64,000 nucleotides of DNA. Origin: Rhodobiaceae bacterium (lineage in GTDB: Bacteria > Pseudomonadota > Alphaproteobacteria > Parvibaculales > Parvibaculaceae). Positions 27,476-37,123 of this stretch are shown one piece after another. The translations under genes and the position numbers were made by a program. The notes beneath the pieces are model-generated. The model saw only the letters and a list, made by a program, of their open reading frames with translations, made no database searches and was not told the DNA's origin. The first letter of the stretch is position 1. Each line of letters starts with the position of its first letter. The stretch covers positions 2,530,001 to 2,594,000 of the forward strand of contig CP030277.1 in NCBI GenBank assembly GCA_003330885.1, given 5' to 3'.

Positions 27476-28327
27476 TCACACATCAGTCGGTGTATCTGGC
27501 GCGATGATAGCACGATCATGGGTCAAACTTGGTATCCGGCCTCGAGCATCCTCAATTTTCGCCGGATCAATCTCTGCGAGGATCACACATGGATCCGTCC
27601 CGGCTTCCGCCAGAATGTCGCCCCAAGGGTCGATAATGAGCGAGTGCCCAAAGGTTTCGCGACCATTCTCATGGGTTCCACCTTGAGCCGGTGCAAAGAC
27701 AAAGCACCCAGTTTCAATTGCCCGCGCGCGCATCAGCACATGCCAGTGCGCTTCGCCAGTGGGTTTTGTGAATGCGGAAGGGACCGTCAGATACCCGGCA
27801 CCACCATGAGCAAGCTGCCGATAAAGATGCGGAAAACGCAGGTCGTAACAAACCGTCATGCCCAATCGGCCCCAGGGAAGATCTCCAAGAATCGATTTCT
27901 CTCCCGCTTGGTAGTTTTTCGATTCCCGATACGCCTCACCATTTCCGAGATCCACATCAAACATATGGATCTTGTCATAGCGCGCGGTGATCTCGCCTTC
28001 GGGCGACAGGAGAAAAGACCTATTCGCGGCTTTGTTGTCAGCCACTTTTACAGCGAGGGACCCAATCAGGAGATGAACGCCGAGCTCTGAGGCAAGGCCC
28101 TGAAAAGCCTTGAGCGCCCTGTCCTCTTCTTCAGCAACAATATTGGCGAAAAGTCGTTTAGCCCCAAGCTCCATGAGAGCCGTTGTTTCAGGCGTCGCAA
28201 TAAATTGCGCCCCGCGTCGAGCCGCCTCGCGAATGAGTGCGCTCGCATCTTCAATATTGCGATCAATATCGGTGCCTGTCCGCATCTGCACGCAGGCGGC
28301 GGTGAATGTGTCTCTCAGGCCCGTCAC
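27476..28327 (-). CDS. Carbon-nitrogen hydrolase (Nit1/omega-amidase-like)
   Basis: A 283-residue nitrilase-superfamily amidase. The Glu-Lys-Cys triad is visible: FIATPETT, RYDKIHMFDVDL and VCYDLRFPHLYR. The pattern YDKIHMFDVDL and overall length fit the Nit1/Nit2 group, which in other organisms hydrolyses deaminated glutathione or alpha-keto amides. That activity is inferred from family. The genes DUF1178 - nitrilase - grxC follow each other with 3-base gaps, and pairing with a glutaredoxin fits a glutathione-related role. Confidence 0.88.
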   Translation of the reverse strand: MTGLRDTFTAACVQMRTGTDIDRNIEDASALIREAARRGAQFIATPETTALMELGAKRLFANIVAEEEDRALKAFQGLASELGVHLLIGSLAVKVADNKAANRSFLLSPEGEITARYDKIHMFDVDLGNGEAYRESKNYQAGEKSILGDLPWGRLGMTVCYDLRFPHLYRQLAHGGAGYLTVPSAFTKPTGEAHWHVLMRARAIETGCFVFAPAQGGTHENGRETFGHSLIIDPWGDILAEAGTDPCVILAEIDPAKIEDARGRIPSLTHDRAIIAPDTPTDV

Positions 28328-28330
28328 CGA

Positions 28331-28588
28331 TCAACCGGCAAGGATTGGGTCAAGTGCACCCTTGGAGTCCAGCGCATAGAGATCATCACACCCACCCACA
28401 TGGGTATCGCCAATGAAAATCTGGGGCACAGTATGACCACCCCCAGAGCGGGACATCATTTCGCGGCGCAGATCCGGGTCCATGCCCACATCAATCTCTT
28501 TAAAGCTCGCGCCCTTCTGCGAAAGCAGCTTTTTGGCCTGATGGCAATACGGGCACATCATCGTTGTGTATATGGTTACATTAGCCAT
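28331..28588 (-). CDS. grxC: Glutaredoxin 3
   Basis: An 85-residue dithiol glutaredoxin with active site MCPYCHQAKKLL, the cis-proline motif HTVPQIFIGD and the glutathione-binding VGGCDDLYAL. The start at 28588 (MANVTIYTT) gives the standard length; the open frame to 28654 adds a segment without homology. It is placed between ComF-like and nitrilase genes. Confidence 0.95.
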   Translation of the reverse strand: MANVTIYTTMMCPYCHQAKKLLSQKGASFKEIDVGMDPDLRREMMSRSGGGHTVPQIFIGDTHVGGCDDLYALDSKGALDPILAG

Positions 28589-28625
28589 CGGGTCACTCCT
28601 GGACGAACTTGCAGATTGCGCGGGA

Positions 28626-29405
28626 TCATATAGGGGCTTGGTCCTGTGGAACAACCCGAGCCAGCGTCAGAACATCCACACTCAAAGCCCCCTCAGCCGC
28701 CAAGCGCTTCGTACAAGCCTCAACCGTCGCCCCGGTCGTCAGCACATCATCCACCAGCAAGAGGCGTTTTCCTTCGACTTTTTCCCCTTTTCCTGGCGTT
28801 AACGCAAAGGCACCTGAAACATTGCGCCGCCGCGCCGATGCTGAAAGCCCCACCTGCGCCCGTGTCGCTCGCGTTCGGATCAACAATTCGGGAGCGGAGG
28901 GAACACCCGACAATCGCGAAACGGCACGGGCCATCTCCGCAGATTGGTTAAAGCGCCGCTGAAAAAGCCGGGCCCGGTGTAAAGGCACAGGAACAATGAG
29001 GTCGGTTTCAGCAAGCAATTCTTGTCCCGCCCGGACCATCCATTTGGCAAAGAGAGGCACGGTTTCCATCCGATCTCCATATTTCAACCGGGAAACAAGC
29101 CGACCACTGGTCTGATCATATTGAAGTGCCGCTCGCGCCCGCCCATAGGCCGGTCTATGAGCCAGCACTTCCCCGCTAAATGCCCCAGGGCCCGGGTCAT
29201 AAGGAAAGGGAACACCGCTCACCTCACACAAAGGCGCCTCAATAAAGACAAGGGCCTTCCAACACGTGGCACATACCTGCGTCTCCCCCCAAAGGGGAGC
29301 CCCACAGGACACGCACCGCGGAGGCAACAGAAGATTGGCCGTCCATCGCATTGCCTTGCGAGCGGTCCGCCCAGGACGCACCATCTGTTGTCCAAACATT
29401 GTCAT
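28626..29405 (-). CDS. ComF family phosphoribosyltransferase-like protein
   Basis: A 259-residue ComF protein. An N-terminal zinc-ribbon has CVSCGAPLW and CATCWKAL, followed by the conserved LKYGDRMETVPLFAKWM, then VPVPLHRARLFQRRFNQSAE and the PRPP-binding loop LLLVDDVLTTGATVEACTK. The family is linked to DNA uptake in competent bacteria, but is widespread without it. The start is uncertain: ATG at 29405, 29399 and 29384 all precede the zinc-ribbon, and the frame is open to 29657, where it would run over the divergent methyltransferase gene. Confidence 0.88.
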   Translation of the reverse strand: MTMFGQQMVRPGRTARKAMRWTANLLLPPRCVSCGAPLWGETQVCATCWKALVFIEAPLCEVSGVPFPYDPGPGAFSGEVLAHRPAYGRARAALQYDQTSGRLVSRLKYGDRMETVPLFAKWMVRAGQELLAETDLIVPVPLHRARLFQRRFNQSAEMARAVSRLSGVPSAPELLIRTRATRAQVGLSASARRRNVSGAFALTPGKGEKVEGKRLLLVDDVLTTGATVEACTKRLAAEGALSVDVLTLARVVPQDQAPI

Positions 29406-29481
29406 AGGCCAAGGATAGGCTGAGAAGAACATAGTGCGAAAGCAACTTGCACGTGCAGCCCAGATTGCCATAGTGCGCAAT

Positions 29482-30414
29482 ATGACTTCTGTAGCTGCCC
29501 CATTTGACCGACGACTCGTCGCCCGCCATCGCGCGCGCGCAGCAACAAGCTTTTCGGCAGCAGATTTTCTGGTCCGACGGGCAGGAGAAGAAATCGGCGG
29601 GCGACTGGAGACAACCAACCGCACCTTCATCACAGCTCTTGATATCGGTTGCCACAATGGCCTGCTTGCCCGTGATGTCCTGAAGCCTGCCGGGATGGAG
29701 ACGGTGGTCTCAGCCGACCTGTCCCCATCAATGGTGCGTCAGGCACCATGGCCCCACATTGTGGCAGACGAAGAATTTCTCCCCATCCGGCCCGGATCTC
29801 TTGATCTTGTTACCAGCGCCCTGTCGCTGCATTGGGTGAACGACCTGCCCGGCGCGCTCCTGCAGGTGAGGCAGGCTCTCAAGCCCGACGGTCTTTTCCT
29901 TACCGCACTTTTTGGGGGTGAAACACTGCACGAGCTGCGCGATGTCCTCATGCAGGCCGAAGCAGAATGCGAAGGCGGTGTGTCACCACGCGTCTCTCCT
30001 TTCGCCGATGTGCGTGATCTTGGTGGTCTGCTCCAACGCAGCGGCTTCGCACTTCCCGTCGTCGATGCCGACCAGATCATTGTGCGCTATGACACGATTT
30101 TTAATCTGTTGAGCGATCTGCGTGCCATGGGCGAGACCAATGCGATCACCGAGCGCAGAAAGAGCCCGCTCAAACGAGCCACATTAATGCGCGCCGCCCA
30201 ACTCTATCAGGAGAAATATGCGGACCCTGATGGGCGCATTCGAGCAACCTTCGAGATTCTCTATGCCACAGGCTGGGCACCCCACGAAAGCCAGCAGAAA
30301 CCCATGCGCCCTGGCACCGCAGCCATGCGCCTCTCAGACGCTTTGAAAACAGAGGAAATCAGCACGGGCGAAACAGCACGCCCCCTCGGACGCGAGACGC
30401 CCAAGAAGATCTAA
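29482..30414 (+). CDS. SAM-dependent methyltransferase, BioC/NDUFAF5-like
   Basis: A 310-residue class I methyltransferase. The motif I region ALDIGCHNGLLARDVL is intact, as are VVSADLSPSMVRQAP and LVTSALSLHWVNDLPGAL. The HWVND segment and FGGETLHELRDVL are typical of BioC and of its mitochondrial relative NDUFAF5, a complex I assembly arginine hydroxylase. In alphaproteobacteria the NDUFAF5-like version is usual; which one applies cannot be decided here. ATG at 29482 (MTSVAAPFDRRL) is chosen; no clear ribosome-binding site was seen. It converges on the Flp pilin gene with a 4-base overlap. Confidence 0.82.
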   Translation: MTSVAAPFDRRLVARHRARAATSFSAADFLVRRAGEEIGGRLETTNRTFITALDIGCHNGLLARDVLKPAGMETVVSADLSPSMVRQAPWPHIVADEEFLPIRPGSLDLVTSALSLHWVNDLPGALLQVRQALKPDGLFLTALFGGETLHELRDVLMQAEAECEGGVSPRVSPFADVRDLGGLLQRSGFALPVVDADQIIVRYDTIFNLLSDLRAMGETNAITERRKSPLKRATLMRAAQLYQEKYADPDGRIRATFEILYATGWAPHESQQKPMRPGTAAMRLSDALKTEEISTGETARPLGRETPKKI

Positions 30415-30605
30415 ATCAGATCAACGCTGCGCAGAAGCGCAGACACGTCAGCGCCAATCGTGGCAATCACGCCGACAATCGCAACAGCGATAAGTGAAGC
30501 AATCAGACCATATTCAACGGCAGTCGCTCCCTTTGCGTCCTGAAGAAAGCGAATGACCAATGCGGGCCGACCAGGTTGTTGGATATCTGAAATCAATTTG
30601 TTCAC
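30411..30605 (-). CDS. Flp-type pilin (orphan)
   Basis: A 64-residue Flp/Fap pilin. A leader of about 26 residues ends in DAKG, followed by the mature start ATAVEYGLIASLIAVAIVG, which has the Glu5-Tyr6 pair and hydrophobic helix of Flp pilins; cleavage would be by a TadV/CpaA-type peptidase. No other tad/cpa gene is in the window. It starts with GTG overlapping the mutT stop (GTGA), so it is translationally coupled to mutT, an unusual place for a pilin gene. Confidence 0.88.
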   Translation of the reverse strand: MNKLISDIQQPGRPALVIRFLQDAKGATAVEYGLIASLIAVAIVGVIATIGADVSALLRSVDLI

Positions 30606-31015
30606 AGAAAGTCCCTCAGCATTGCGACCAACGGCTTGTCTGCCGGTGGCATTGGATAGTCACCCATTTTAACTGGGAGTACCCATTTCAAGGTCTGCCC
30701 TTCAACCGGCGTCGGAATACCTTGCCACTTCCGACAGACATAAAGTGGCATTAACAGGTGAAATTTTTCGTAAGTGTGGCTGGCAAAAGTAAACGGGGCG
30801 AGACAGGAAGCTGTCACATCTATTTCAAGTTCTTCCTTTAACTCCCTGATCAACGCGACCTCCGGTGCCTCTCCCGGCTCAACTTTGCCACCAGGAAATT
30901 CCCAAAGTCCCGCCATCGTTTTCCCTTCAGGACGCTGGGCAAGAAGCACCCGCCCTTCAATATCCACCAGTGCGCAGGCGGAAACGAGAACGATAGGGAG
31001 GTTTGCGTCCGCCAT
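30602..31015 (-). CDS. mutT: MutT-type 8-oxo-dGTP diphosphatase
   Basis: A 137-residue Nudix hydrolase. The Nudix box is complete: GGKVEPGE, then RELKEELEI. The preceding RPEGKTMAGLWEFPGG is characteristic of MutT, which cleans oxidised dGTP from the nucleotide pool. ATG at 31015 overlaps the stop of the acetyltransferase gene. The order argJ - GNAT - mutT is conserved in related bacteria. Confidence 0.93.
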   Translation of the reverse strand: MADANLPIVLVSACALVDIEGRVLLAQRPEGKTMAGLWEFPGGKVEPGEAPEVALIRELKEELEIDVTASCLAPFTFASHTYEKFHLLMPLYVCRKWQGIPTPVEGQTLKWVLPVKMGDYPMPPADKPLVAMLRDFL

Positions 31016-31704
31016 CAGGCGACCTTGCCGGACATAGGAACAACGTTTGATGGTTGAGGGGCTTTGCGCAGATCAGAGACAAAACGCCGAACGAGACGTG
31101 ACCCTCCGCGCTCTGGCACGTTAATGGTTTCGAAAGCATGTTCTTCAAAACCAAGCCCCCGCAGCACAGCAACCGACGCCGTGTTTTCTGAATAGACCAC
31201 CGCCTGGACGGACCGCAATTTCAGAATATCCGCACCAAAGGCAACCGTGGCGGCAACAGCCTCACGGCCATACCCTTGACCCCAAAAGTCACGGCCGAGC
31301 CAATAGCCCAGCTCTGCGTTCCCCCGATTGAGCATCATCAATGCGGAGACGCCAACAAACGAGGGCGCTGACCGTTCTTCAATTGCAAATCGGTAAGCAG
31401 AGCCTCGTTCTCTCAAGATTTCAGCTTCATCAATCCACTCATGGGCGGCTGGAACATCATAAGGGTAGGGAATCGTTTCCGTTTTCTGCAGAAGCAGCGG
31501 ATCCCCAGCAAACGCGCTCAGCCTCTCCGCATCGCGTGAAGCGATCCAGCGAAGGCTCAATCGGGGTGTAAAGAGGGACCGTGCGCCCAAACCGCCACCA
31601 AGCAGACCGGACGCACTTGCATACCCTTTATCGCTTGAGTGATGTGTCAATTCTTCGCTCGCCCGAAAGTAACGCCGACACCGGTCAGCTTCGATAATCT
31701 GCAT
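31015..31704 (-). CDS. GNAT family N-acetyltransferase
   Basis: A RimJ/RimL-like acetyltransferase. The acetyl-CoA-binding region is [20 protein letters not shown], with [20 protein letters not shown] after it. The first 40 residues are not conserved-looking, and the start at 31704 overlaps argJ by 20 bases, so a later TTG start is possible. Target (a protein N-terminus or a small molecule) unknown. It sits between argJ and mutT. Confidence 0.85.
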   Translation of the reverse strand: MQIIEADRCRRYFRASEELTHHSSDKGYASASGLLGGGLGARSLFTPRLSLRWIASRDAERLSAFAGDPLLLQKTETIPYPYDVPAAHEWIDEAEILRERGSAYRFAIEERSAPSFVGVSALMMLNRGNAELGYWLGRDFWGQGYGREAVAATVAFGADILKLRSVQAVVYSENTASVAVLRGLGFEEHAFETINVPERGGSRLVRRFVSDLRKAPQPSNVVPMSGKVA

Positions 31705-33052
31705 TTATGCGAATGTACTCATGGGTGAGGTCACACGTCCAGACCGTCGCCTCGGCTCGGCCCACGCCAACATCAACGGCAATTTTGATGTCTTTGCCTT
31801 TCATGTGGCGCGCTACCGGCTTTTCATCAAAACCTTCAACGGCCACGCCATTCTTGGCGACAAGAACACCGCCAACCTCGATCTTGAGCTTGTCACGATC
31901 AGCCTCTTCTCCGGCCTTACCGACGGCCATGACAATCCGGCCCCAATTGGCATCTTCACCCGCAATCGCTGTCTTCACCAACGGAGAATTCGCAACGGAA
32001 AGCGCTATTGTACGAGCAGCCTTATAACTCGCCGCGCCGGTAATCTTCACTTCGATAAATTTCGACGCTCCTTCACCATCTTTAACGACCTGATGCGCAA
32101 GGTCGAGCATCAGATCATTCAAGGCATCTCGGAACTCCCGAAGCCGAGGATCGCCGGCGCGTGAAATTTTGGGCGGCGTAATACCATTGGCTTCTGCCGC
32201 TGCCATCGCACCACCGGTTGCAAACAAGAGCACCGTGTCACTGGTCGACGTATCACTATCGACGGTGATGGAATTGAAACTGTCGCGCACCCCAAGCATG
32301 AGGAGAGTCTGAAGCACCGATGCCGGCAGCGCAGCATCCGTAAACAGGAAGACAAGCATAGTGGCGAGATCCGGTTGGATCATGCCGGACCCTTTTGCAA
32401 TCCCGTTGATGCGGACATCCACATCGCCAATCTTGACCGTTTTTGTCGCAAGCTTCGGGAACGTGTCCGTTGTCATAATCGCCCGGGCAGCAGCTTCCCA
32501 GCCTGGGTCACCCGCATTGACAGCTTTTGTCAGCGCCGTCCCGATCGCATCCCCATCCAGCACTTCACCAATAACGCCCGTAGAGGCAATGAAAACGTCT
32601 TTCTGACGGCATCCTGAAATCGCTGCGGCGACGGATGCTGTTTGGCGAACCGTCTGCATCCCTGCTTTCCCGGTAAACGCGTTTGCGTTCCCCGCATTGA
32701 CCACAAGGGCTCGAGCGATCCCGTCTTCGAGCGAATTTTGACACCAAGTGACCGGTGCCGCCGCTGTCTTGGACGTTGTAAACACACCGCCCACCTGCGT
32801 GCCCTCAGCCATCCGCGCGACAAGAAGATCATCACGACCTTTGTACTTTGTGCCGCTGTTCGTTGTCGCGAGCTCAACACCAGCAAGCGACGGCAGGCCG
32901 GCCAGTTTTTTCGGCGCCAAAGGAGAAACCGCCTCCTCCGCACCCTTTCTGGCTGCTTTCTTGGAGGCTTTCTTCTTCACTGTTTTCTTAGACTGGGCTT
33001 TGGCACCGGACTTGAGCGCACCTTTGGCGGGCGTTGCAGATGGCTTGGACAT
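31685..33052 (-). CDS. argJ: Bifunctional glutamate N-acetyltransferase ArgJ with Lys-rich N-terminal extension
   Basis: Transfers the acetyl group from N-acetylornithine to glutamate in the cyclic arginine pathway. The self-cleavage site is [16 protein letters not shown], where the ATML threonine becomes the nucleophile of the beta chain; ASTGVIGE and [10 protein letters not shown] are also intact. Unusual is the first 40 residues: 12 lysines in 37 positions ([17 protein letters not shown]), preceding the normal family start VSPLAPKK. No internal start codon near the family N-terminus was seen, so the extension is probably translated. Confidence 0.95.
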   Translation of the reverse strand: MSKPSATPAKGALKSGAKAQSKKTVKKKASKKAARKGAEEAVSPLAPKKLAGLPSLAGVELATTNSGTKYKGRDDLLVARMAEGTQVGGVFTTSKTAAAPVTWCQNSLEDGIARALVVNAGNANAFTGKAGMQTVRQTASVAAAISGCRQKDVFIASTGVIGEVLDGDAIGTALTKAVNAGDPGWEAAARAIMTTDTFPKLATKTVKIGDVDVRINGIAKGSGMIQPDLATMLVFLFTDAALPASVLQTLLMLGVRDSFNSITVDSDTSTSDTVLLFATGGAMAAAEANGITPPKISRAGDPRLREFRDALNDLMLDLAHQVVKDGEGASKFIEVKITGAASYKAARTIALSVANSPLVKTAIAGEDANWGRIVMAVGKAGEEADRDKLKIEVGGVLVAKNGVAVEGFDEKPVARHMKGKDIKIAVDVGVGRAEATVWTCDLTHEYIRINADYRS

Positions 33053-33134
33053 AAAGAGACGCCCTTAAATCAAATGGGGTTCAAAAATAGTTTGAGCCAA
33101 GCGGACTGATTTCCCCTGACCCAATTCATATGAC

Positions 33135-34016
33135 TTATTCTTGAGGCGCAATCAACGGTCGGCTGGGTTCACCTTCCGCACCGACAATCTCAATTGCCGC
33201 CGCCGCCCGCATTTCATCCATCATTGTCCGACCTTCTTGCTGAGCCAATGCTTCTATCACCTGATCTTTCACCAGCTCGAATCCCGGAACTTCCTGAACC
33301 CGACGGTCTTCCACCTTGATCACATGCCAGCCAAACTTGGTCTTTACAGGTACGGATACCTCTCCGGCCTGAAGCGCAAACGCTGCATCGTTGAACTCCG
33401 CGACCATGGTTCCCGCTGTGAAATAGCCAAGATCACCGCCCTCGGCGCCACTTGGGCCGGTCGAATGTTCTTTCGCAAGCTCTTCAAAGTCACCACCAGC
33501 ATCCAAGGCGTCGATAACCGCCTGGGCTTCCTCTTCGGTTGCCACGAGAATGTGACGGGCTTTGATCTCTTCCTGAGGCTCAACGGCCCCGACTTGTGCG
33601 TCATAAAATTCTTTTGCCGCTTCATCAGAAAGGCGCGAAGTGATGAGCTGGGTCCAGTAAACGTCCCGAAGCGCCTTATTCTCGTAATAGGCCATCCGGC
33701 GTTGAACACCCGGATCATCCGTCAGGCCTTTCGCACGGGCATCGCTGGAGACAATTACCCGGTCGATGAGAAGGCTAAGCAGATACTCAAACTTCACGTC
33801 TTCGGGCACATTGGCGAGCGCCTGTGCAGTCTCTTCTTCAGCCAACAAAAGGTCTGAAAACCGGATCTCCACGCCATTGACCCGCGCTACAACGGTGTCG
33901 TCCTCCTCTGCTCCCAATACAGGCAAGGAATAGCTAAGGGAAACTGCCACAATCAGGGCAACACCTAGGAGCCAGGCCGGCGTCCGCACGGCCAGAGAAG
34001 TCATCGAAAACATCAT
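33135..34016 (-). CDS. Exported parvulin-type peptidyl-prolyl isomerase
   Basis: A 293-residue periplasmic folding factor. Signal peptide: a hydrophobic stretch ending at LPVLGAEED. A SurA/PrsA-like helical N-domain (about residues 40-145) is followed by a parvulin domain (about residues 150-245) with KARHILVATEEEAQ, GGDLGYFTAGTMVAEF and KFGWHVIKVEDRR. A C-terminal helix follows. Placed between argJ and the divergent secA, a conserved order that fits a role in secretion. Confidence 0.92.
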   Translation of the reverse strand: MMFSMTSLAVRTPAWLLGVALIVAVSLSYSLPVLGAEEDDTVVARVNGVEIRFSDLLLAEEETAQALANVPEDVKFEYLLSLLIDRVIVSSDARAKGLTDDPGVQRRMAYYENKALRDVYWTQLITSRLSDEAAKEFYDAQVGAVEPQEEIKARHILVATEEEAQAVIDALDAGGDFEELAKEHSTGPSGAEGGDLGYFTAGTMVAEFNDAAFALQAGEVSVPVKTKFGWHVIKVEDRRVQEVPGFELVKDQVIEALAQQEGRTMMDEMRAAAAIEIVGAEGEPSRPLIAPQE

Positions 34017-34346
34017 GGGAGAAGAACCTTGAAGAGAACAGCGAGACCCGGTTCATCCGGGCTTCAGGTGAGACCCTATAGTGAGGGGTTGGGCCAGTTC
34101 ACACAAGGGTGACCGCCATTAAGATTTCGCAATGAATGCAAGACATTAACGAATATTGGAAGCTCCGCAGCAGGCCCCCGCCAGAACCCGTGGGAAGCGT
34201 TGACAAGCACCAAGCCCCCCCTTACATCAAGTGGGTTCGGGTGTGCGCTTTTTCGAAGCGGAAGGGCTGCTCCTGACATAATAACCGGGCATCACCGCTG
34301 GCCTTCTGCAAGCGACCTGATTGCCCCAACAAGGTGACATACCCTG
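34017..34346. other. Divergent intergenic region, parvulin gene / secA
   Basis: 330 bases between two diverging genes, so both promoters should lie here. The short minus-strand frames show no family resemblance. No clear -35/-10 pairs, riboswitch or SecM-like leader peptide gene could be assigned. Confidence 0.4.
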
Positions 34347-37088
34347 ATGGCTAGCTTGGGTGCATTTGCCAAGCGGATCTTTGGCTCTAGCAACGACCGC
34401 AAGATTAAATCTCTGACAGCTCGGGTGAGTGCAATCAACGCCTTGGAACCCGATATGGAAGCCTTGTCGGACGACGCGCTGCGCGCAAAGACCCAGGAAT
34501 TCAGAGAGCGCTTCGAAGCAGGCGAAACTCTTGATGATCTGTTGCCAGAAGCTTTTGCGACCGTTCGTGAGGGCGCAAAACGAAGCCTTGGACAACGTCA
34601 CTACGATGTACAGCTGATCGGTGGCATGGCGCTCCATGAGGGCCGCATTTCAGAAATGAAAACCGGTGAAGGGAAAACCCTTGTCGCGACCCTTGCCGCT
34701 TACCTGAATGCCGTCCCAGCAAAGGGCGTTCACGTGGTTACCGTCAACGATTACCTCGCCAGCCGTGATGCAGCCTGGATGGGACAGGTATACGAATTCT
34801 TGGGTCTCACTACTGGTGTCATTCTGCATGGCCTGAGCGACCAGGAACGGCGCGCCGCCTACGCAGCCGATATTACGTATGGCACCAACAATGAGTTGGG
34901 CTTCGACTATCTCCGCGACAATATGAAATACCAGCTGGATGCCATGGTCCAGCGCAGCCACCACTTTGCGATTGTCGATGAGGTGGACTCCATCCTCGTC
35001 GACGAGGCGCGGACCCCGCTGATCATCTCCGGACCGCTAGAAGACAATTCAGAGCTTTACGTCACTGTGGACAAGATCATTCCGTCGCTGGTCGAAGAAG
35101 ACTACGACATGGATGAAAAATCCCGGACGGCAAACCTGACCGACGAAGGCAATGAGCATGTGGAAGAACTGCTCCGCGAAGCGGGAATTATGGAAGAAGG
35201 CACGCTCTACGACGTAGAGAACATCTCTCTTGTGCACCACGCCAACTGTGCGCTTAAAGCGCACAAGCTTTTCCAGAAAGACAAAGACTACATCGTTAAA
35301 GGCGGCAAGGTCGTCATCATTGACGAATTCACAGGCCGCATGATGGAAGGCCGTCGCTATTCAGAAGGCTTGCATCAGGCACTTGAAGCCAAAGAACAAG
35401 TTGAGATACAGCCTGAAAACCAGACGCTTGCCTCAGTGACCTTCCAGAACTATTTCCGGCTTTATGACAAGCTCGCCGGCATGACCGGCACAGCGCTCAC
35501 TGAAGCGGAAGAGTTCATGGACATCTATGGGCTCGACGTGTTGGAAATTCCAACGAATGTCGGCATTGCTCGGATTGACGAGGATGATGAGGTTTACCGG
35601 ACCGCTCGCGAAAAATTCGACGGGATTATCCTGGAACTGGAAGACTGCGCGAAACGCGGTCAGCCCGTTCTTGTCGGCACAACCTCTATTGAGAAGTCAG
35701 AATATCTGGCGGACCTTCTGAAGAAGAAGAAGGTGAAGCACAATGTGCTGAACGCCCGCTACCACGAACAAGAAGCGCACATTATCGCGCAGGCAGGTGT
35801 GCCGGGTGCTGTGACCATCGCCACCAACATGGCCGGTCGCGGGACCGACATTCAGCTTGGCGGCAACCTGGAAATGCGCATCGCCGATGAGATTGATGAA
35901 AGCCTGGATGAAGAGACTCGTGCCAAGCGGACTGCAGAGATTGAAGCCGACGTCGCCGCCAAGAAAAAACAGGCGCTCGATGCGGGCGGTCTCTACATCA
36001 TCGGCACCGAACGCCACGAAAGCCGCCGCATCGATAATCAGCTGCGCGGACGTGCGGGACGTCAGGGTGATCCCGGTCGGTCAAAATTCTATCTGAGCCT
36101 GGAAGACGATCTGATGCGCATCTTCGGCACCGACCGTATGGACGGGATGCTTCAGAAACTCGGCTTGGAAGAAGGCGAAGCCATCATCCATCCTTGGATC
36201 AACAAGGCACTTGCAAAAGCACAGCAGAAGGTCGAAGCACGCAACTTCGACATTCGGAAGAATCTGCTCAAGTTCGACAATGTCATGAACGATCAGCGTA
36301 AAGCGATCTTCGAGCAGCGCATCGACCTCATGCACGCCGAAGACGTGTCTGAAGATGTACGCGACATGCGCCACGAATGCATTGACGATCTTATTCGAGT
36401 GCACATCCCCGAGAAAGCATACGTGGAGCAATGGGATGTTGACGGCCTCAAGGAAGAGACCGTGAAAATTTTCGGCCTCGATTTGCCCATAGAAGAATGG
36501 GCCGAGGAAGAAGGCATTGCCGACGAAGAGATCAAGGACCGCATCTATCAGGCTGGTGACGCCGCTATGGCGAAAAAGGTTGCAGATGCCAGCGCCGAAA
36601 CCTTCCGCCAGATCGAAAAAGCAATTCTGTTGCAGACGGTCGATCAGCGGTGGCGGGAACACCTACAGATGCTCGATCACCTGCGTCAGTCCGTTGGCTT
36701 GCGCGGCTATGGCCAGCGAGACCCCCTAAACGAATACAAGACCGAAGCCTTTTCGCTTTTCGAAAGCCTCTTGACCCGGTTGCGCGAAGACGTGACCCGG
36801 CAACTGATGACCCTAGAGTTTGTTACTGAACAGCCGCCGGAACTGGGTGAGCCAGAGCTGCCCGAAATGCAGGCCCACCATGTGGATCCGCTGACAGGCC
36901 GTGACGAAATGGCTGATGCAGATGGAGACGTTGCCCTAGCAGAGCGTCCGCGCACGGCGCGCAACAGGCCAGCAGACGTGGCCATGAACCCGAATGACCC
37001 ATCCACCTGGGGCAAGATTGCACGCAACGCGCCCTGCCCGTGCGGGTCTGGCAAAAAGTACAAACACTGCCATGGGGCACTTGCCTAA
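34347..37088 (+). CDS. secA: Protein translocase motor ATPase SecA
   Basis: Drives proteins through SecYEG. Walker A region [23 protein letters not shown]-type segment [20 protein letters not shown], and the second ATPase half with [15 protein letters not shown] and [13 protein letters not shown] are all present. The C-terminus has a linker and the zinc-binding SecB-docking motif [12 protein letters not shown]. 913 residues, full length. It begins [18 protein letters not shown] and lies 35 bases before the acyltransferase gene. Confidence 0.98.
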   Translation: MASLGAFAKRIFGSSNDRKIKSLTARVSAINALEPDMEALSDDALRAKTQEFRERFEAGETLDDLLPEAFATVREGAKRSLGQRHYDVQLIGGMALHEGRISEMKTGEGKTLVATLAAYLNAVPAKGVHVVTVNDYLASRDAAWMGQVYEFLGLTTGVILHGLSDQERRAAYAADITYGTNNELGFDYLRDNMKYQLDAMVQRSHHFAIVDEVDSILVDEARTPLIISGPLEDNSELYVTVDKIIPSLVEEDYDMDEKSRTANLTDEGNEHVEELLREAGIMEEGTLYDVENISLVHHANCALKAHKLFQKDKDYIVKGGKVVIIDEFTGRMMEGRRYSEGLHQALEAKEQVEIQPENQTLASVTFQNYFRLYDKLAGMTGTALTEAEEFMDIYGLDVLEIPTNVGIARIDEDDEVYRTAREKFDGIILELEDCAKRGQPVLVGTTSIEKSEYLADLLKKKKVKHNVLNARYHEQEAHIIAQAGVPGAVTIATNMAGRGTDIQLGGNLEMRIADEIDESLDEETRAKRTAEIEADVAAKKKQALDAGGLYIIGTERHESRRIDNQLRGRAGRQGDPGRSKFYLSLEDDLMRIFGTDRMDGMLQKLGLEEGEAIIHPWINKALAKAQQKVEARNFDIRKNLLKFDNVMNDQRKAIFEQRIDLMHAEDVSEDVRDMRHECIDDLIRVHIPEKAYVEQWDVDGLKEETVKIFGLDLPIEEWAEEEGIADEEIKDRIYQAGDAAMAKKVADASAETFRQIEKAILLQTVDQRWREHLQMLDHLRQSVGLRGYGQRDPLNEYKTEAFSLFESLLTRLREDVTRQLMTLEFVTEQPPELGEPELPEMQAHHVDPLTGRDEMADADGDVALAERPRTARNRPADVAMNPNDPSTWGKIARNAPCPCGSGKKYKHCHGALA

Positions 37089-37123
37089 ACCCATACCGAT
37101 GCTTCTTGGGGGAGAGTTTCGGC

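Noticed and set aside
29406-29657. Upstream extension of the ComF gene
   Set aside because: It would overlap the divergent methyltransferase gene and lacks family similarity before the zinc-ribbon.
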